From positions 1 through 37,005 of the forward strand of contig JAQWPZ010000251.1 of the NCBI GenBank assembly GCA_029245125.1: DNA of 37,005 nt. The letters are read 5' to 3'. The DNA is from Rubripirellula sp. (GTDB lineage: Bacteria; Planctomycetota; Planctomycetia; Pirellulales; Pirellulaceae). The notes below the pieces were generated by a model, which saw only the letters and a program-made list of their open reading frames with translations, searched no databases and was not told the origin of the DNA. Positions 35,496 through 37,005 of the stretch are shown here, piece by piece (within the stretch, counting starts at the first letter, position 1; every line of letters starts with the position of its first letter). The position numbers and the translations under genes are program-made.

Positions 35496-36955
35496 GACAA
35501 AATCTCATTCACGACGCGAGCGTTTTCAACACCAGTCAATCGAGCATCCAAACCTTGATGCTTCACAGTAAAGCGTTCGTGATCAATCCCCAAAGTGTGC
35601 AGAACCGTCGCGTTCAGATCGTTGATGTGAACGGGTTCTTTCACAATGTTGTAGCAATGCTCGTCGGTTTCGCCGTAATCAAAGCCCTGTTTGAAACCAC
35701 CACCGGCAACCCAGGTACTGAAGCAGCGGCCATGGTGGTCTCGCCCATGACTTTCTTTGGTCAATTTGCCTTGGCTGTAAATGGTGCGTCCAAATTCGCC
35801 GCCAAAAATTACCACCGTATCGTCCAGCATCCCGCGTTGCTTGAGATCTTTCACCAACGCAACCGCCGGCTGATCCACACTGTCGCAATTTTTCTTCAAT
35901 TCTTTGGGCAAATTGCCATGCTGATCCCAGCCGCGATGAAAGAGTTGCACAAACGGAACGCCCCGCTCAGCCAATCGACGCGCGAGAATGCAGTTCGCAG
36001 CGAAACTGCCCGGCTTCTTTGCATACGGACCATACATCTGCATCGTCGCCTCCGTCTCGTCGCCCATATCCATCAAACTGGGAACGGACGTTTGCATGCG
36101 GTATGCCATTTCGTATTGAGCAATCCGGGTTTGAATCTCCGGGTCACCGACATCTGCAAAGCGAGTCGCGTTGAGCTCCGCGATCCCGTCCAGCACTTTG
36201 CGTCGTAAGCTGGGGGTAACGCCGTCCGGATTTTTCAAATACAGAACCGGGTTATCACCACTTCGGAATTGAACACCTTGGTGTTTCGACGGCAAAAAGC
36301 CGCTCCCCCAGAGCCTCGAGAATAACGCTTGCCCAGGTTTCGCACCGACTGAAATCATCGTCACATAGGCGGGTAAATTTTCATTTGGACTTCCCAGCCC
36401 ATGGCTCAACCACGCACCCATACTGGGACGCCCCAATTGTTGGGTCCCGGTATTGATGTAAGTCATCGCCGGATCGTGATTCACGGCCTCGGTGTTCATC
36501 GTGCGAACGATCGTCATCTCGTCAACAATCGACGCGGTGTGCGGCAACAAGTCTGCGTTGACCCAGGTGCCACGCTCACCGAACTGTTTGAATTCAAACA
36601 TCGGTGCCACGCAGGGAAACGTCGACTGACCACTCGACATCCCAGTCAATCGTTGACCATTACGAACTGAATCTGGCAATTCAGTGCCATGCAACTTCCT
36701 CAGCCCAGGCTTGTAATCGAACATGTCGATATGGCTCGGTCCACCCGCCATAAACAAGTAGATCACACGTTTGGCAGTTGCCGGAAAATGTGGCAATCCG
36801 GGCAGCCCACCACGGCCAAGTGAACTGGCGGCGGCACCTGCTTGTTGATCTGCGTTCAGCAGGGTCGCCAGGGCAGCAGCGCCAAGACAACCGCGGCCCC
36901 GTGCCAACAATTGGCGACGTGTCATTTGGCGTTCGTAATCTTCGATCGGATTCAT
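35492..36955 (-). CDS. DUF1501 protein with Tat signal, planctomycete type
   Basis: A 487-residue protein of the DUF1501 family, in the branch common in planctomycetes. The ATG at 36955 is preferred to one nine codons upstream because GAG lies 6 bases before it and the N terminus [17 protein letters not shown] is typical. A twin-arginine motif ([11 protein letters not shown]) and a hydrophobic stretch follow. Family motifs are [52 protein letters not shown] and [15 protein letters not shown], with the closing [12 protein letters not shown]. Many planctomycetes encode such proteins next to DUF1549/DUF1553 cytochrome-like proteins; the upstream neighbour would lie beyond the right edge. Its stop overlaps mogA by 4 bases. 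Exact function unknown; probably an exported protein of the alkaline-phosphatase-like fold. Confidence 0.94.
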   Translation of the reverse strand: MNPIEDYERQMTRRQLLARGRGCLGAAALATLLNADQQAGAAASSLGRGGLPGLPHFPATAKRVIYLFMAGGPSHIDMFDYKPGLRKLHGTELPDSVRNGQRLTGMSSGQSTFPCVAPMFEFKQFGERGTWVNADLLPHTASIVDEMTIVRTMNTEAVNHDPAMTYINTGTQQLGRPSMGAWLSHGLGSPNENLPAYVTMISVGAKPGQALFSRLWGSGFLPSKHQGVQFRSGDNPVLYLKNPDGVTPSLRRKVLDGIAELNATRFADVGDPEIQTRIAQYEMAYRMQTSVPSLMDMGDETEATMQMYGPYAKKPGSFAANCILARRLAERGVPFVQLFHRGWDQHGNLPKELKKNCDSVDQPAVALVKDLKQRGMLDDTVVIFGGEFGRTIYSQGKLTKESHGRDHHGRCFSTWVAGGGFKQGFDYGETDEHCYNIVKEPVHINDLNATVLHTLGIDHERFTVKHQGLDARLTGVENARVVNEILS

Positions 36956-37005
36956 CGTGAGCTCTTTTGACGTTGGTTGCATGTGCGGTTTTGCAAAGCG
37001 GTTTT

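Noticed and set aside
1-37005. CRISPR arrays, tRNA or rRNA genes, insertion sequences, prophage genes
   Set aside because: No spaced repeats, cloverleaf sequences, transposases or phage structural genes were recognised on either strand; the short tandem repeats have no spacers.

Overview
The window looks like chromosomal DNA of a planctomycete, most likely a Rhodopirellula-type member of the Pirellulaceae. The reasons are two DUF1501 proteins and one DUF1800 protein with export signals, a planctomycete-style secreted sulfatase, a giant tandem UvrA fusion, GC of roughly 55 percent, and weak or absent Shine-Dalgarno sequences before some genes beside clear ones before others. This assignment is inferred from gene content; no rRNA or tRNA gene was recognised. 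There are no signs of prophage, insertion sequences or CRISPR.

Region 1 (about 185-9396, minus strand) is the most striking part: eight tightly packed genes forming a chemosensory-like signalling operon. In transcription order they are a stand-alone receiver, a small helical protein, a CheW adaptor, a methyl-accepting-type protein with no periplasmic sensor, a CheA kinase with its own receiver, a receiver joined to a DUF4388/PATAN-like domain, an FHA/coiled-coil protein, and a small charged helical protein. Start/stop overlaps of 4 bases link three junctions. There is no CheR, CheB, CheD or CheC. The set of receiver, DUF4388-receiver, CheW, MCP and CheA-receiver resembles cyanobacterial Pil/Hmp/Tax clusters that control type IV pili and surface motility, but with an added FHA protein and two extra helical proteins.

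Region 2 (9397-14080) holds a DUF1800/DUF1501 pair of exported proteins. Region 3 (14081-20662) is one 2193-residue open reading frame carrying two complete UvrA copies (four ATPase sites), a histone-H1-like Lys/Ala/Pro tail and an extra C-terminal domain. Region 4 (21129-22262) is an orphan ParA with a small conserved-looking partner. Region 5 (22664-26377) has a secreted sulfatase, a soluble hypothetical protein and LarC, an enzyme of nickel-pincer cofactor synthesis.

Region 6 (26828-30689) has a solitary ribosomal protein L36 gene overlapped by a DUF4430 lipoprotein, a GlgX-type glycogen debranching enzyme, and a divergent enlarged RNase HII-like protein that keeps a DEDD set of acidic residues. 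About 1.15 kb with no convincing gene follows, containing a 14-bp triplicate repeat. Region 7 (31841-36955, minus strand) has a small membrane protein, then an exported ADP-ribosylglycohydrolase-like protein followed by a methylthioribose-kinase-like protein, and finally a DUF1501 protein overlapping mogA (molybdenum cofactor synthesis) by 4 bases. A DUF1549/DUF1553 partner often lies upstream of such DUF1501 genes and would be beyond the right edge.
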